A stretch of 64,000 nucleotides of DNA from an uncultured Eubacteriales bacterium (GTDB lineage Bacteria > Bacillota > Clostridia > Oscillospirales > Acutalibacteraceae). The notes under the pieces were generated by a model, which saw only the letters and a program-made list of their open reading frames with translations, was not told where the DNA came from and did no database searches. A program made the position numbers and the translations under genes. Shown here one piece after another: positions 16,548 through 24,666 of this stretch. The stretch covers positions 186,001-250,000 of the forward strand of contig CAKSPZ010000002.1 of assembly GCA_934486635.1 (NCBI GenBank). Reading direction: 5' to 3'. The number at the start of each line of letters is the position of its first letter. Positions within the stretch are counted from its first letter, which is position 1.

Positions 16548-17797
16548 CTCACCTCTACTGTCTTTTTCTCTGTTTTATCCTCCATAATTCGTATACTTTC
16601 TTTTATCATAGATTTTGCCGGTATGGTTACATTTTCGCCTATTACCACATCATCTCCTATAACCGTTATACCCCATTTATTACTGTCTGTAGATTCCGGT
16701 CTTGACCCAATTTTTGAATTTTTACCAATAACCGCATTCTCTGAAATTATTGCATATTCTATATTTGCTCCAGATTCAATTCTAGCTCCCGGCATAATTA
16801 TAGAGTCCCTTACAATAGCATTCTCTCCAATATGTACTCCAGCAAACAATACACTAAAATCAACTCTTCCATAGACATTGCACCCATCTGATATAAGTGA
16901 ATTTTGTACTCTTGCAGTAGATGCTATATAATGAGGCGGTAATATTGGGCTTCTTGAATATATTTTCCATGACTCATCATTTAAATCAAGCTTTACATTT
17001 GGGTCTAAAAGGTCCATATTTGATTCCCATAAACTTTCTATAGTACCTACGTCCTTCCAATACCCTTCGAAATCATATGCAAATAATTTTTCACCTGCAT
17101 TTAACATATCCGGCAACACATTCTTTCCAAAATCATTACTTGACATTGGATTAGTATCATCTTCTTTAAGATATTTTTCCAATTTGGCCCAAGTAAATAC
17201 ATATATACCCATTGATGCTTTAGTACTTTTAGGTTTTTTAGGTTTTTCTTCAAATTCATAAATAGAATTATCTTCTTTAACATTAAGTATCCCAAAACGT
17301 GAAGCTTCTTTTAGTGGCACATCTATTGCTGCTATAGTACAAGATGCATTTTTTTCTTTATGGAACGATATCATTTTTGAATAATCCATTTTATAAATAT
17401 GGTCTCCTGATAAAATTACAACATACTCTGGATTATATCTTGAAATATAATTAATATTTTGATAAATTGCATTAGCTGTTCCCTTATACCAATCAGCACC
17501 TCTACTTCTCTGATATGGCGGTAAAACTTGTACTCCACTGTTCATATTATCAAGGTCCCATGGTTGACCATTTCCTATGTATTCATTTAAAATAAGTGGT
17601 TGATATTGTGTAAGTACTCCCACTGCCTCTATTCCTGAATTAACGCAGTTTGATAATGGAAAATCTATAATTCTGTATTTTCCTCCATAAGCTATTGCCG
17701 GTTTAGCTATTTTACTTGTTAATACTCCTAACCTGCTGCCTTGTCCTCCCGCCAAAATCATTGCTACAACATTTTGTTTAGGAAACACCAATGTCAC
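16538..17797 (-). CDS. glgC: Glucose-1-phosphate adenylyltransferase, catalytic subunit
   Basis: A 419-residue enzyme making ADP-glucose from glucose-1-phosphate and ATP, the committed step of glycogen synthesis. Residues 13-24 hold the nucleotide loop ILAGGQGSRLG; GDHIYKMDY near 130 is the metal-binding aspartate region; EEKPKKPKS near 180 is the sugar-phosphate site. The C-terminal beta-helix starts near 285. GTG start overlaps the glgB stop (GTGA). Confidence 0.96.
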   Translation of the reverse strand: MTLVFPKQNVVAMILAGGQGSRLGVLTSKIAKPAIAYGGKYRIIDFPLSNCVNSGIEAVGVLTQYQPLILNEYIGNGQPWDLDNMNSGVQVLPPYQRSRGADWYKGTANAIYQNINYISRYNPEYVVILSGDHIYKMDYSKMISFHKEKNASCTIAAIDVPLKEASRFGILNVKEDNSIYEFEEKPKKPKSTKASMGIYVFTWAKLEKYLKEDDTNPMSSNDFGKNVLPDMLNAGEKLFAYDFEGYWKDVGTIESLWESNMDLLDPNVKLDLNDESWKIYSRSPILPPHYIASTARVQNSLISDGCNVYGRVDFSVLFAGVHIGENAIVRDSIIMPGARIESGANIEYAIISENAVIGKNSKIGSRPESTDSNKWGITVIGDDVVIGENVTIPAKSMIKESIRIMEDKTEKKTVEVSCL

Positions 17798-19731
17798 TCC
17801 TCTAAATTATTTACTGATTTAATTTTTCTATACTTTTTTTTCACGCATTTTATAAAACAAACTGATAGTGGTGCTAAATCAATACTAATTGATTGTTTAT
17901 GCCCATGCATTTCTATCTTTTGAGATTTAATTTCTTTGTCATTAATTAATCCTGCCCCTCCAAATTTTTCATCATCTGAATTAAAAACTTCCGAATATGT
18001 TCCTTCATATGGAACACCTATGCAATAATTTTTTCTTTTTATTGGTTGGAAATTGCATATTACTATTAATTCTTTATTTTTTTTATCAATTCGTCTAAAG
18101 CTAATTACACTCTGCTTATAATCATCATTTGATATCCACGAAAATCCTTCCCATGAGAAATCATTTTCCCATAAAGGTTTATTTTTTAAATAAAAATGGT
18201 TTATTTCCTTAAAAAAATTGTTAAGTTTTCTGTGTGATTCAAAATCAAATAACATCCAGTCAAGTTCTTTATTATAATTCCATTCATTAAATTGTCCGAA
18301 TTCTGTTCCCATAAAAATTAACTTTTTACCTGGATGCGCCATCATATAAGATATAAACGCTCGTACTCCTGAAAATTTTTGTTCATATGTACCTGGCATT
18401 TTATTTATTAGTGAACATTTTCCATATACTACCTCATCATGCGATATCGGCAATATAAAATTTTCAGAAAACGCATAAAAGAATGAAAACGTTATATTCT
18501 TGTGTTTGCTCGGCCTATACAGTGGATCTGTTGACATATAACTTAACATATCATTCATCCAACCCATATTCCACTTATAGTTAAAACCTAACCCTCCCAC
18601 GCTAGTTGGTCGTGATACCATAGGCCATGCTGTTGATTCTTCTGCTATAATTATCGCATCTGGATATAAACTAAATATATTTTCATTTAATTTTTTTAAA
18701 AACTCTATAGCTTCTAAATTTTCCTTACCACCATATTTATTTGGTACCCATTCCCATGGTTCTCTATCATAGTCAAGATACAGCATAGATGCTACTGCAT
18801 CCACTCTTAATCCATCTATATGATATTTATCTAACCAAAACACTGCATTAGAAATTAAGAAATTTACTACTTCATTCTTTCCATAATCAAATACTAATGT
18901 TCCCCATTTCTTATGTTCTCCTTTCCTTGAATCTTCATATTCGTAACAACAGGTACCATCAAACTTTGATAACCCATACTCATCTTTAGGAAAATGAGCC
19001 GGTACCCAATCAATTATTACTCCTATTTCATTTTCGTGACATTTATCAATAAATCTCATAAAATCATCAGGTGCTCCATACCTTGATGTTGGTGCAAAAT
19101 ATCCTGTCACCTGATAACCCCATGAGGCATCATAGGGATATTCGGACATTGGCATTAATTCTATATGTGTATAGCCCATGTCCTTTACATATGGTATTAG
19201 TTCTTCTGATAACTTTTCATATGAAAACATATTACCATCAGCATATCTTTTCCATGAACCTGCATGTAATTCATATATATTCATTGGCAAATCATAACTT
19301 GTTTTTACTGATTTACTTTTCATCCATTTGCTATCATTCCATTTGTATTCATCAATATAAAATATTTTAGATGCCGTTCCCGGTCTAGTTTCTGCATGAT
19401 ATGCATATGGATCTGATTTTAAAATTACATTACCTGTTTTGGTTTCTATGCTGTATTTATATAAAGTGAATTTTGGCATATCCATCGGAATAGTACATTC
19501 CCATATACCATCATCACTAACTTGACTCATTTTATTTCTTAGTCTATCCCAATTATTAAAATCTCCTACTACAGATATACTTTTAGCATTTTGTGCCCAT
19601 ACTCTAAATGTCGTTACTATTTCCTCATCTTTTTTTTCTCTATGTACTCCCATATATTCATATGCTTTATTTTCTATTTCATTATGATATCTATTATATA
19701 TATTTTTTACTTTTTCTATAACTTCTGTCAT
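17794..19731 (-). CDS. glgB: 1,4-alpha-glucan branching enzyme
   Basis: A 645-residue GH13 enzyme that makes alpha-1,6 branches in glycogen. An N-terminal CBM48 domain (about 35-130, VWAQNAKSISVVGDFNNW) precedes the catalytic barrel. Catalytic residues visible are nucleophile D311 (GLRVDAV), acid E364 (IIAEEST) and D432 (ISHDEVV). It is the first gene of the operon glgB-glgC-glgD-glgA, whose members overlap or lie within 31 bases. The ATG is 12 bases after GGAG, slightly long. Confidence 0.96.
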   Translation of the reverse strand: MTEVIEKVKNIYNRYHNEIENKAYEYMGVHREKKDEEIVTTFRVWAQNAKSISVVGDFNNWDRLRNKMSQVSDDGIWECTIPMDMPKFTLYKYSIETKTGNVILKSDPYAYHAETRPGTASKIFYIDEYKWNDSKWMKSKSVKTSYDLPMNIYELHAGSWKRYADGNMFSYEKLSEELIPYVKDMGYTHIELMPMSEYPYDASWGYQVTGYFAPTSRYGAPDDFMRFIDKCHENEIGVIIDWVPAHFPKDEYGLSKFDGTCCYEYEDSRKGEHKKWGTLVFDYGKNEVVNFLISNAVFWLDKYHIDGLRVDAVASMLYLDYDREPWEWVPNKYGGKENLEAIEFLKKLNENIFSLYPDAIIIAEESTAWPMVSRPTSVGGLGFNYKWNMGWMNDMLSYMSTDPLYRPSKHKNITFSFFYAFSENFILPISHDEVVYGKCSLINKMPGTYEQKFSGVRAFISYMMAHPGKKLIFMGTEFGQFNEWNYNKELDWMLFDFESHRKLNNFFKEINHFYLKNKPLWENDFSWEGFSWISNDDYKQSVISFRRIDKKNKELIVICNFQPIKRKNYCIGVPYEGTYSEVFNSDDEKFGGAGLINDKEIKSQKIEMHGHKQSISIDLAPLSVCFIKCVKKKYRKIKSVNNLEE

Positions 19732-19860
19732 ATTTCATTTTGCTCCTTTTTGTCAATCTCTTTTCTTCTAAATAAACTATATCACTTGCACATTGTCGAA
19801 TAAAACTAAATCACGTATAATTAAAATTTTTTATTATTTAAATTATTTTTCTATCAGTAA

Positions 19861-19913
19861 AAACGCATCGAGTGCAGTTTAGCGATTTAAGAAACTGCGC
19901 CGATGCGTTTTTT
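19861..19913. repeat. Dispersed hairpin repeat, copy 1
   Basis: Stem AAACGCATCG / CGATGCGTTT encloses the conserved core GAGTGCAGTTT-loop-AAACTGCGC. The A of GAGTG bulges and one T-G wobble forms on the plus strand. T and A runs flank it, so it can also terminate transcription. Related copies: 28882, 49133, 54468, 55555. Confidence 0.8.
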
Positions 19914-19920
19914 ATATTAC

Positions 19921-19956
19921 AACAAAGCACCGCACTATACCGCGCGGTGCTTTGTT
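19921..19956 (-). terminator. Hairpin after the mini-protein gene
   Basis: A 13-base-pair stem AACAAAGCACCGC / GCGGTGCTTTGTT five bases after the stop codon at 19961. There is no T-run of its own, but repeat copy 1 with T residues follows directly. Confidence 0.7.
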
Positions 19957-19960
19957 TACT

Positions 19961-20149
19961 TTATCCTTTTTCATCGTCATTAAAACTCTTTAATATCTCT
20001 AATCTTTTTTCAATTAAAATATCCTCATCTATATTAACATGTATAACTTCAGTACAAACGCCTATTGCATTATGTGTAATCTTATCTAATATACACCTTC
20101 CATTGTTCCAGTAAATGCAAAACATATTATCACATTTTATATCACACAT
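19961..20149 (-). CDS. Small cysteine-rich protein
   Basis: 62 residues from ATG 20149, which is seven bases after GAGGTG; an in-frame TTG at 20155 is too close to it. Four cysteines fall in the N-terminal half (CDIKC, CIYW, GRC, GVC), a pattern like small metal-binding proteins often seen in Clostridia; the C-terminus is an amphipathic charged helix. It is divergent from an XRE regulator with a shared palindromic operator between them. Function unknown. Confidence 0.7.
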   Translation of the reverse strand: MCDIKCDNMFCIYWNNGRCILDKITHNAIGVCTEVIHVNIDEDILIEKRLEILKSFNDDEKG

Positions 20150-20167
20150 AATCAATCACCTCAACAA

Positions 20168-20214
20168 CATTTTAACTTAAAATACGGTAAAAATTAATAA
20201 CTTAAATTAAGTTA
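20168..20214. promoter_or_regulatory. Palindromic operator in the divergent region
   Basis: TAACTTAAATTAAGTTA at 20198-20214 is a perfect odd-centre palindrome, and TTTTAACTTAAAAT at about 20169-20182 repeats the half-site. Both lie between the mini-protein and the XRE gene, as expected for autoregulation by that regulator. Confidence 0.6.
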
Positions 20215-20241
20215 AATATACTAAACTTGATGTGATAAATT

Positions 20242-20475
20242 TTGTATTGCAGGCTTCGTGACTTAAGAGAAGATAGAGATCTTACTCAAAAAGAAATTGC
20301 TACTTTTCTAAATATGTCTCAAACTGGATATTCTCAATATGAGATTGGAAAAAATGATATTCACACATCTATTTTAAAAAAATTAGCTTTATTTTATAAT
20401 ACTAGTACAGATTATATTTTAGGATTAAATGATATTAAAGAACCTTACCCTAAAAATAATCATATTGAATACTAA
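20242..20475 (+). CDS. XRE-family helix-turn-helix regulator
   Basis: 77 residues made almost only of a Cro/C1-type HTH domain (LRDLREDRDLTQKEIATFLN... SQYEIGKNDIHTSILKKLA). An in-frame stop at 20236 leaves TTG at 20242 (or ATT at 20239) as the start, with only a weak ribosome binding site. The protein has no effector domain, so it is probably a DNA-binding switch. It may bind the palindrome at 20198 and control both itself and the divergent mini-protein. Confidence 0.85.
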   Translation: MYCRLRDLREDRDLTQKEIATFLNMSQTGYSQYEIGKNDIHTSILKKLALFYNTSTDYILGLNDIKEPYPKNNHIEY

Positions 20476-20516
20476 ACAAAAGTAAAGATTTATATATAAT
20501 GTATTACAAATATATA

Positions 20517-20569
20517 AGGCGCCCGGGATTACTTATATTTTTTTATATGTTCCCGGGCGCCTCTTTTTT
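20517..20569. terminator. GC-rich hairpin terminator after the XRE gene
   Basis: A 12-base-pair stem AGGCGCCCGGGA / TCCCGGGCGCCT with an AT-rich loop is followed by CTTTTTT on the plus strand. Confidence 0.85.
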
Positions 20570-20575
20570 AATAGA

Positions 20576-20613
20576 GCCGAGCGAACAAAACCTAACCCTT
20601 TTGTTCACTCGGC
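20576..20613 (-). terminator. Terminator of gap
   Basis: A 15-base-pair stem GCCGAG...CAAAA / TTTTG...CTCGGC. The single non-Watson-Crick pair is a U-G wobble in minus-strand RNA but a C-A mismatch in plus-strand RNA, so it evolved in the gap transcript. On the minus strand it is followed by TCTATTAAAAAA, lacking a T-run. Confidence 0.7.
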
Positions 20614-20628
20614 CCTATCCCTATATAT

Positions 20629-21648
20629 TTAATTATTATCAATTTTATACATATGTGTAATTAAATCTAAAATTTTATTACTATATCCCCATTCATTATC
20701 ATACCAAGAAACTAATTTAACAAAATTCTCATTTAACATAATACCGGCTTTTGCGTCAAATATAGAAGTTCTATCATCTGTATAAAAGTCTGATGATACA
20801 ACAGCATCTTCTGTATACCCTAAAATACCTTTCATTTCATTCTGTGAGGATTCCTTAACGGCATTACAAATTTCATCATACGTACATGATTTTTTCAATC
20901 TACACGTTAAATCTACTACAGAAACATCAAGTGTCGGAACTCTAAATGCCATTCCAGTTAATTTACCTTTTAATTCAGGGATAACCAATGCACATGCTTT
21001 TGCTGCACCTGTAGACGACGGAATAATATTTCCTGCAGCAGCTCTTCCACCTCTCCAATCTTTTTTAGACGGACTATCAACTGTTTTTTGAGTAGCAGTA
21101 GTTGCATGTACTGTTGTCATTAATCCTTCAATAATTCCAAATTTATCATTTATAACTTTAGCCAACGGTGCCAAACAGTTAGTGGTGCAGGATGCATTTG
21201 ATACAATATTCATAGACTTATTATATTTATCTAAATTTACACCACACACAAAAGTTGGGGTCTCGGTATCTTTAGCGGGAGCTGAAATAATAACTTTTTT
21301 AGCACCTGCATTTAAATGTGCACTAGCTTTTTGAGTGGTACAAAAAACACCTGTAGATTCAATTATATATTCAGCACCATCTTTACCCCACGGTATTTCC
21401 GCAGGATCTTTAAAACCATAAACATTAACAGATTTTCCATTAACAATTATTTTTCCATTTTCGCTACTAATATCTCCGTTAAATTTACCATGAATTGTAT
21501 CGTATTTTACCATATAAACCATATATTCAAGGTCAATAAAAGGATCATTTATTGATACAATATCAAACATATCTGGTCTGTTCATTGCTGCTCTAAACAC
21601 TAAACGACCTATTCTTCCAAATCCGTTAATTCCAATCTTTATTGCCAT
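20629..21648 (-). CDS. gap: Glyceraldehyde-3-phosphate dehydrogenase
   Basis: A 339-residue glycolytic enzyme that oxidises and phosphorylates glyceraldehyde-3-phosphate with NAD. The Rossmann motif INGFGRIGR is at 7-15, Asp35 favours NAD over NADP, and the catalytic cysteine is C154 in SNASCTTNCLAPL. The WYDNEWGYS motif is near residue 317. AGGAGG lies eight bases before the ATG. It is monocistronic with its own promoter and terminator. Confidence 0.97.
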   Translation of the reverse strand: MAIKIGINGFGRIGRLVFRAAMNRPDMFDIVSINDPFIDLEYMVYMVKYDTIHGKFNGDISSENGKIIVNGKSVNVYGFKDPAEIPWGKDGAEYIIESTGVFCTTQKASAHLNAGAKKVIISAPAKDTETPTFVCGVNLDKYNKSMNIVSNASCTTNCLAPLAKVINDKFGIIEGLMTTVHATTATQKTVDSPSKKDWRGGRAAAGNIIPSSTGAAKACALVIPELKGKLTGMAFRVPTLDVSVVDLTCRLKKSCTYDEICNAVKESSQNEMKGILGYTEDAVVSSDFYTDDRTSIFDAKAGIMLNENFVKLVSWYDNEWGYSNKILDLITHMYKIDNN

Positions 21649-21729
21649 TTAAAATACCTCCTATTTGTTGTAACATTAAACTACGTTTATGCGGAATTTA
21701 TTCTAATATAAACAATTGTATTCTTACTT

Positions 21730-21759
21730 ATTATAAGTTTTAGCCCTAACTATTGTGAA
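21730..21759 (-). promoter_or_regulatory. Likely promoter of gap
   Basis: On the minus strand TTCACA and TATAAT are separated by 18 bases, 80 bases before the start codon. Confidence 0.5.
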
Positions 21760-21821
21760 TTTTTTTAATATTATTTTTGCTTTCAAATAAGATTTAAAAA
21801 TACTTATCCAGTATATCATAT

Positions 21822-22769
21822 TTAATCTAATTTATTATTTTCATTTTTTATCTCTTCGATTAATGCATCTACTTTCATCATACTTTCGTCTTGATTAAGT
21901 TCACTAATATTATCAATTACATTTTCTTCTTTTTCTTCTATTTTTTCTGGTTCAGATAAAAGTTCCGGTACATCGTCATCCAAGTTTTTGCCTAATTTTA
22001 AACCAGAAATAAAACATAAAACATAAAACGCAATAATTAAATCCGTAATAATGTAAACTAAATTATTTATTGAAATTTTGCGTCCTGTATCAATAATAGA
22101 AAGTAAATTATTTGTTGCATATAACGTTACAAATAATATAGCTGCAAATCCAAAATAAAAAATACTTTTAAATGTATTTTTTGTAAATAAGCCTGAAAAT
22201 AATCTGGCTTGATAAAATAAAAAGAATACTAAAAAAATCTCTGCAAGTGACGTCGTTACATGTGATAAATTTGTCGGTATTGAATTATATGCGAAAAATA
22301 AATTTAAGATTCTAATCAAAACCCAAACCGTTGGTAATAATGTTAGTAATTTATACTTTTGAAAAAAATCTTTGCCTTTAAAAAAGCAAACCCCTGACAT
22401 TATAAATACTAATCCTGCTAGTATTCCAAAAATCGACAAAAACAAGTATACAATCTCTCTTTTATAGTACAAATAAATAATTAATTCATTTACAGAACTC
22501 CATATTATCATTAATGCTGTTAATACTGCTATCGTACCTGTAAAAATATCTTTATTTAATACAAAAACTTCTGGAGAATCCTTTGAAATTAAACTCATAA
22601 TTGTTATAATAATCGCTGCGATTAATGCAACAATAAACGTTATTGCTTCTATATTGCTCCACTGTGTTCTAACAGTTGCATCCCCTAACGTAACAAACTG
22701 ATATATTTTTAATCCAAGAACTGTAATAAATGATAAAATAAAAGGAATCCATGTAAATTTTAACTTCAT
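21822..22769 (-). CDS. Polytopic membrane protein of unknown function
   Basis: 315 residues with eight hydrophobic segments (about 5-24, 38-62, 78-100, 108-130, 142-162, 168-190, 205-228, 235-258). An acidic cytoplasmic tail of about 55 residues (LDDDVPELLSEPEKIEEKEE) follows. I do not recognise a family. GGAGG lies upstream of the ATG. It is divergent from spoIID, with about 140 bases between them, which leaves room for shared control. Confidence 0.75.
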   Translation of the reverse strand: MKLKFTWIPFILSFITVLGLKIYQFVTLGDATVRTQWSNIEAITFIVALIAAIIITIMSLISKDSPEVFVLNKDIFTGTIAVLTALMIIWSSVNELIIYLYYKREIVYLFLSIFGILAGLVFIMSGVCFFKGKDFFQKYKLLTLLPTVWVLIRILNLFFAYNSIPTNLSHVTTSLAEIFLVFFLFYQARLFSGLFTKNTFKSIFYFGFAAILFVTLYATNNLLSIIDTGRKISINNLVYIITDLIIAFYVLCFISGLKLGKNLDDDVPELLSEPEKIEEKEENVIDNISELNQDESMMKVDALIEEIKNENNKLD

Positions 22770-22907
22770 TTTCTATTACCTCCAAAGTTTTTTTATACAT
22801 TTTATTTTACTGCTTAAAAAAGATTTTGTAAATATATTATTTATAAATAATTAGCATATTTCATGAGTTTTTATAATAAATAAAATAAAAAAGGATGATT
22901 TATTTCC

Positions 22908-23912
22908 ATGAAACAAAAAATTTTTTTCTTAATAAGTCTCTTATTATTTATTTTTTCTATTCCGTTATTTACTTGCTTACAAAAAGCAGAAACTTTAAAC
23001 TTTTTTAAAAATAATCCTCTAGTAACAAATGTAAATGCCGAACCACAAATAACTAACAATACAGATGAACCATACTTTCATGTTTTTGATAAATCTTCTG
23101 GTAAAATCATTTCCTTATCTATTAAAGATTTTACATACGGTGCAGTTGCAACAGAAATGCCATTAACTTTTGAACTAGAAGCATTAAAGGCTCAAGCTGT
23201 TGCTTCCTTCACTTATTTTAACAACTTAAAAGAAAAAAATGTTCAACATGCTGACCCTAATTTAAACGGTGCTGACTTTTCTGTTGATTCAGCTAATTGG
23301 CTATATTTTGTGTCTAAAGAACAAATGCAAGCTCGTTGGGGAAAAAACTTTAATTTCTATTATGATAAATTAAGCCAAGCAATAAATCCGGTTCTAGGAC
23401 AATCTTTAAAAAAAGATGGTAAATTTATTGAAGCTTTATATCATTCAATTTCTTCAGGAAATACCGAATCAATTGTAGATGTTTTTGGTGGAAACTTAAG
23501 TTATTTAAAATCTGTTCCCAGTCCAGGAGATACTTTGGCTCCTGGATTTCAAACTTTAAAAGAATTTTCAATAGAAGACTTCAAAAATATTTCAAAAAAT
23601 AAATGGCCTGATATATCATTTCCAGACAACAATCTTTTAAACATTAATAAAAGGACTGGTACTGGTATGGTTCTAGATGCTAATATTGGTTCTATTTCTA
23701 CTTCTGGACGCGAAATTCGTGATGTTTTTTCCTTACGTTCGGCTAATTTTGATGTTAATATTGACTCAGATAAAATTGTTTTTTCTGTTAAAGGTTATGG
23801 TCACGGCGTTGGCATGAGTCAATACGGTGCACAAAATATGGCCCTTCAAGGTGCAACATATACACAAATTCTTGCTTGGTATTATCCCGATACTGAACTT
23901 TCTTTCTTATAA
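22908..23912 (+). CDS. spoIID: Stage II sporulation protein D (SpoIID/LytB domain)
   Basis: A 334-residue protein. Residues 5-23 are an N-terminal membrane anchor, and the SpoIID domain spans about 60-330 with the signature GYGHGVGMSQYGAQNMA near 297 and the early ATEMPLTFELEALKAQAVA segment. SpoIID is a lytic transglycosylase that trims glycan strands after SpoIIP to drive engulfment of the forespore. It is alone here, without spoIIR, spoIIP or spoIIM beside it, and a LytB-like paralogue with another role cannot be fully excluded. Confidence 0.88.
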   Translation: MKQKIFFLISLLLFIFSIPLFTCLQKAETLNFFKNNPLVTNVNAEPQITNNTDEPYFHVFDKSSGKIISLSIKDFTYGAVATEMPLTFELEALKAQAVASFTYFNNLKEKNVQHADPNLNGADFSVDSANWLYFVSKEQMQARWGKNFNFYYDKLSQAINPVLGQSLKKDGKFIEALYHSISSGNTESIVDVFGGNLSYLKSVPSPGDTLAPGFQTLKEFSIEDFKNISKNKWPDISFPDNNLLNINKRTGTGMVLDANIGSISTSGREIRDVFSLRSANFDVNIDSDKIVFSVKGYGHGVGMSQYGAQNMALQGATYTQILAWYYPDTELSFL

Positions 23913-23938
23913 TCCTTCACCATTAAATATTATTATGT

Positions 23939-23975
23939 AAAAAACGGTTCACATATCTACGTGAACCGTTTTTTT
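23939..23975. terminator. Bidirectional terminator between spoIID and comF
   Basis: Stem ACGGTTCAC / GTGAACCGT is bounded by A6 on the left and T7 on the right. The right edge overlaps the comF stop codon. Confidence 0.9.
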
Positions 23976-24666
23976 ACTGTTTTCTAACTGTTCCTGTTAA
24001 TTTGCCTTGTACATTTGCTATAGTTGCACCTATTACTCTTGCTGCGCCTGCTTCGTAAATTAAATTTGCACACTCTGCTAATGTGTTTCCACTTGTAAGT
24101 ATGTCATCACAAATTATTACTGTCTTTCCTCTTACCAATTCTTTGTCTATCAGTTCATAAACTCCTATAACATTTTCTGCTCGTTCTGATAAACTTAATT
24201 CATGTTGTATTTTATTCTTTTTAATTTTTCTCAAAAGTTCTTTGTATTTAATTCCTGTTAACCGACTTATTTCCCTAGCACATTCTCCTGATTGATTAAA
24301 ACCTCTTTCCTTTTCTCGGGTTCTGTGCAAAGGTACACTAGCAATATAATCTACTGTTTTTAAGTCAATATTTTCTTTTAATACATTAGTAATATATGTA
24401 CCAAAAGGTAAAGCATAACTTTTTACTCCTTTAAATTTAAACTTATGTATTGCTGTTCTAATAGGCTCTTCATATGAAAATGGAGATATACTAACAAATT
24501 CATACCCTGAACGTGTTACTATAGTATCTATAAAATTTTTATAATTTATTTTTTCTTCACAAGATATACAAATAGTTCGATTATACGGAATTATTTCATT
24601 ACAAAAAGGACATTTTGCTGGGAAGAAAATAGATAATATCTTTTTAAAATCAATCATTATTTTCAC
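23974..24666 (-). CDS. comF: ComF-family phosphoribosyltransferase-like protein
   Basis: A 230-residue ComF-family protein with an N-terminal four-cysteine zinc ribbon (CPFCNE near 19, CISCEE near 33) and a PRTase-type domain with the PRPP loop VIICDDILTSGNTLAEC near 180. ComFC-type proteins are needed for DNA uptake in naturally competent Firmicutes but are also found widely in non-competent ones. The GTG start overlaps recD2 by 17 bases (ATG at 24657 is an alternative), so the two are co-translated. Confidence 0.9.
   Translation of the reverse strand: MKIMIDFKKILSIFFPAKCPFCNEIIPYNRTICISCEEKINYKNFIDTIVTRSGYEFVSISPFSYEEPIRTAIHKFKFKGVKSYALPFGTYITNVLKENIDLKTVDYIASVPLHRTREKERGFNQSGECAREISRLTGIKYKELLRKIKKNKIQHELSLSERAENVIGVYELIDKELVRGKTVIICDDILTSGNTLAECANLIYEAGAARVIGATIANVQGKLTGTVRKQ

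Noticed and set aside
19861..19956. Short CRISPR-like array of palindromic units
   Set aside because: Units are single, spaced by kilobases and lack uniform spacers or cas genes; they are dispersed hairpins.
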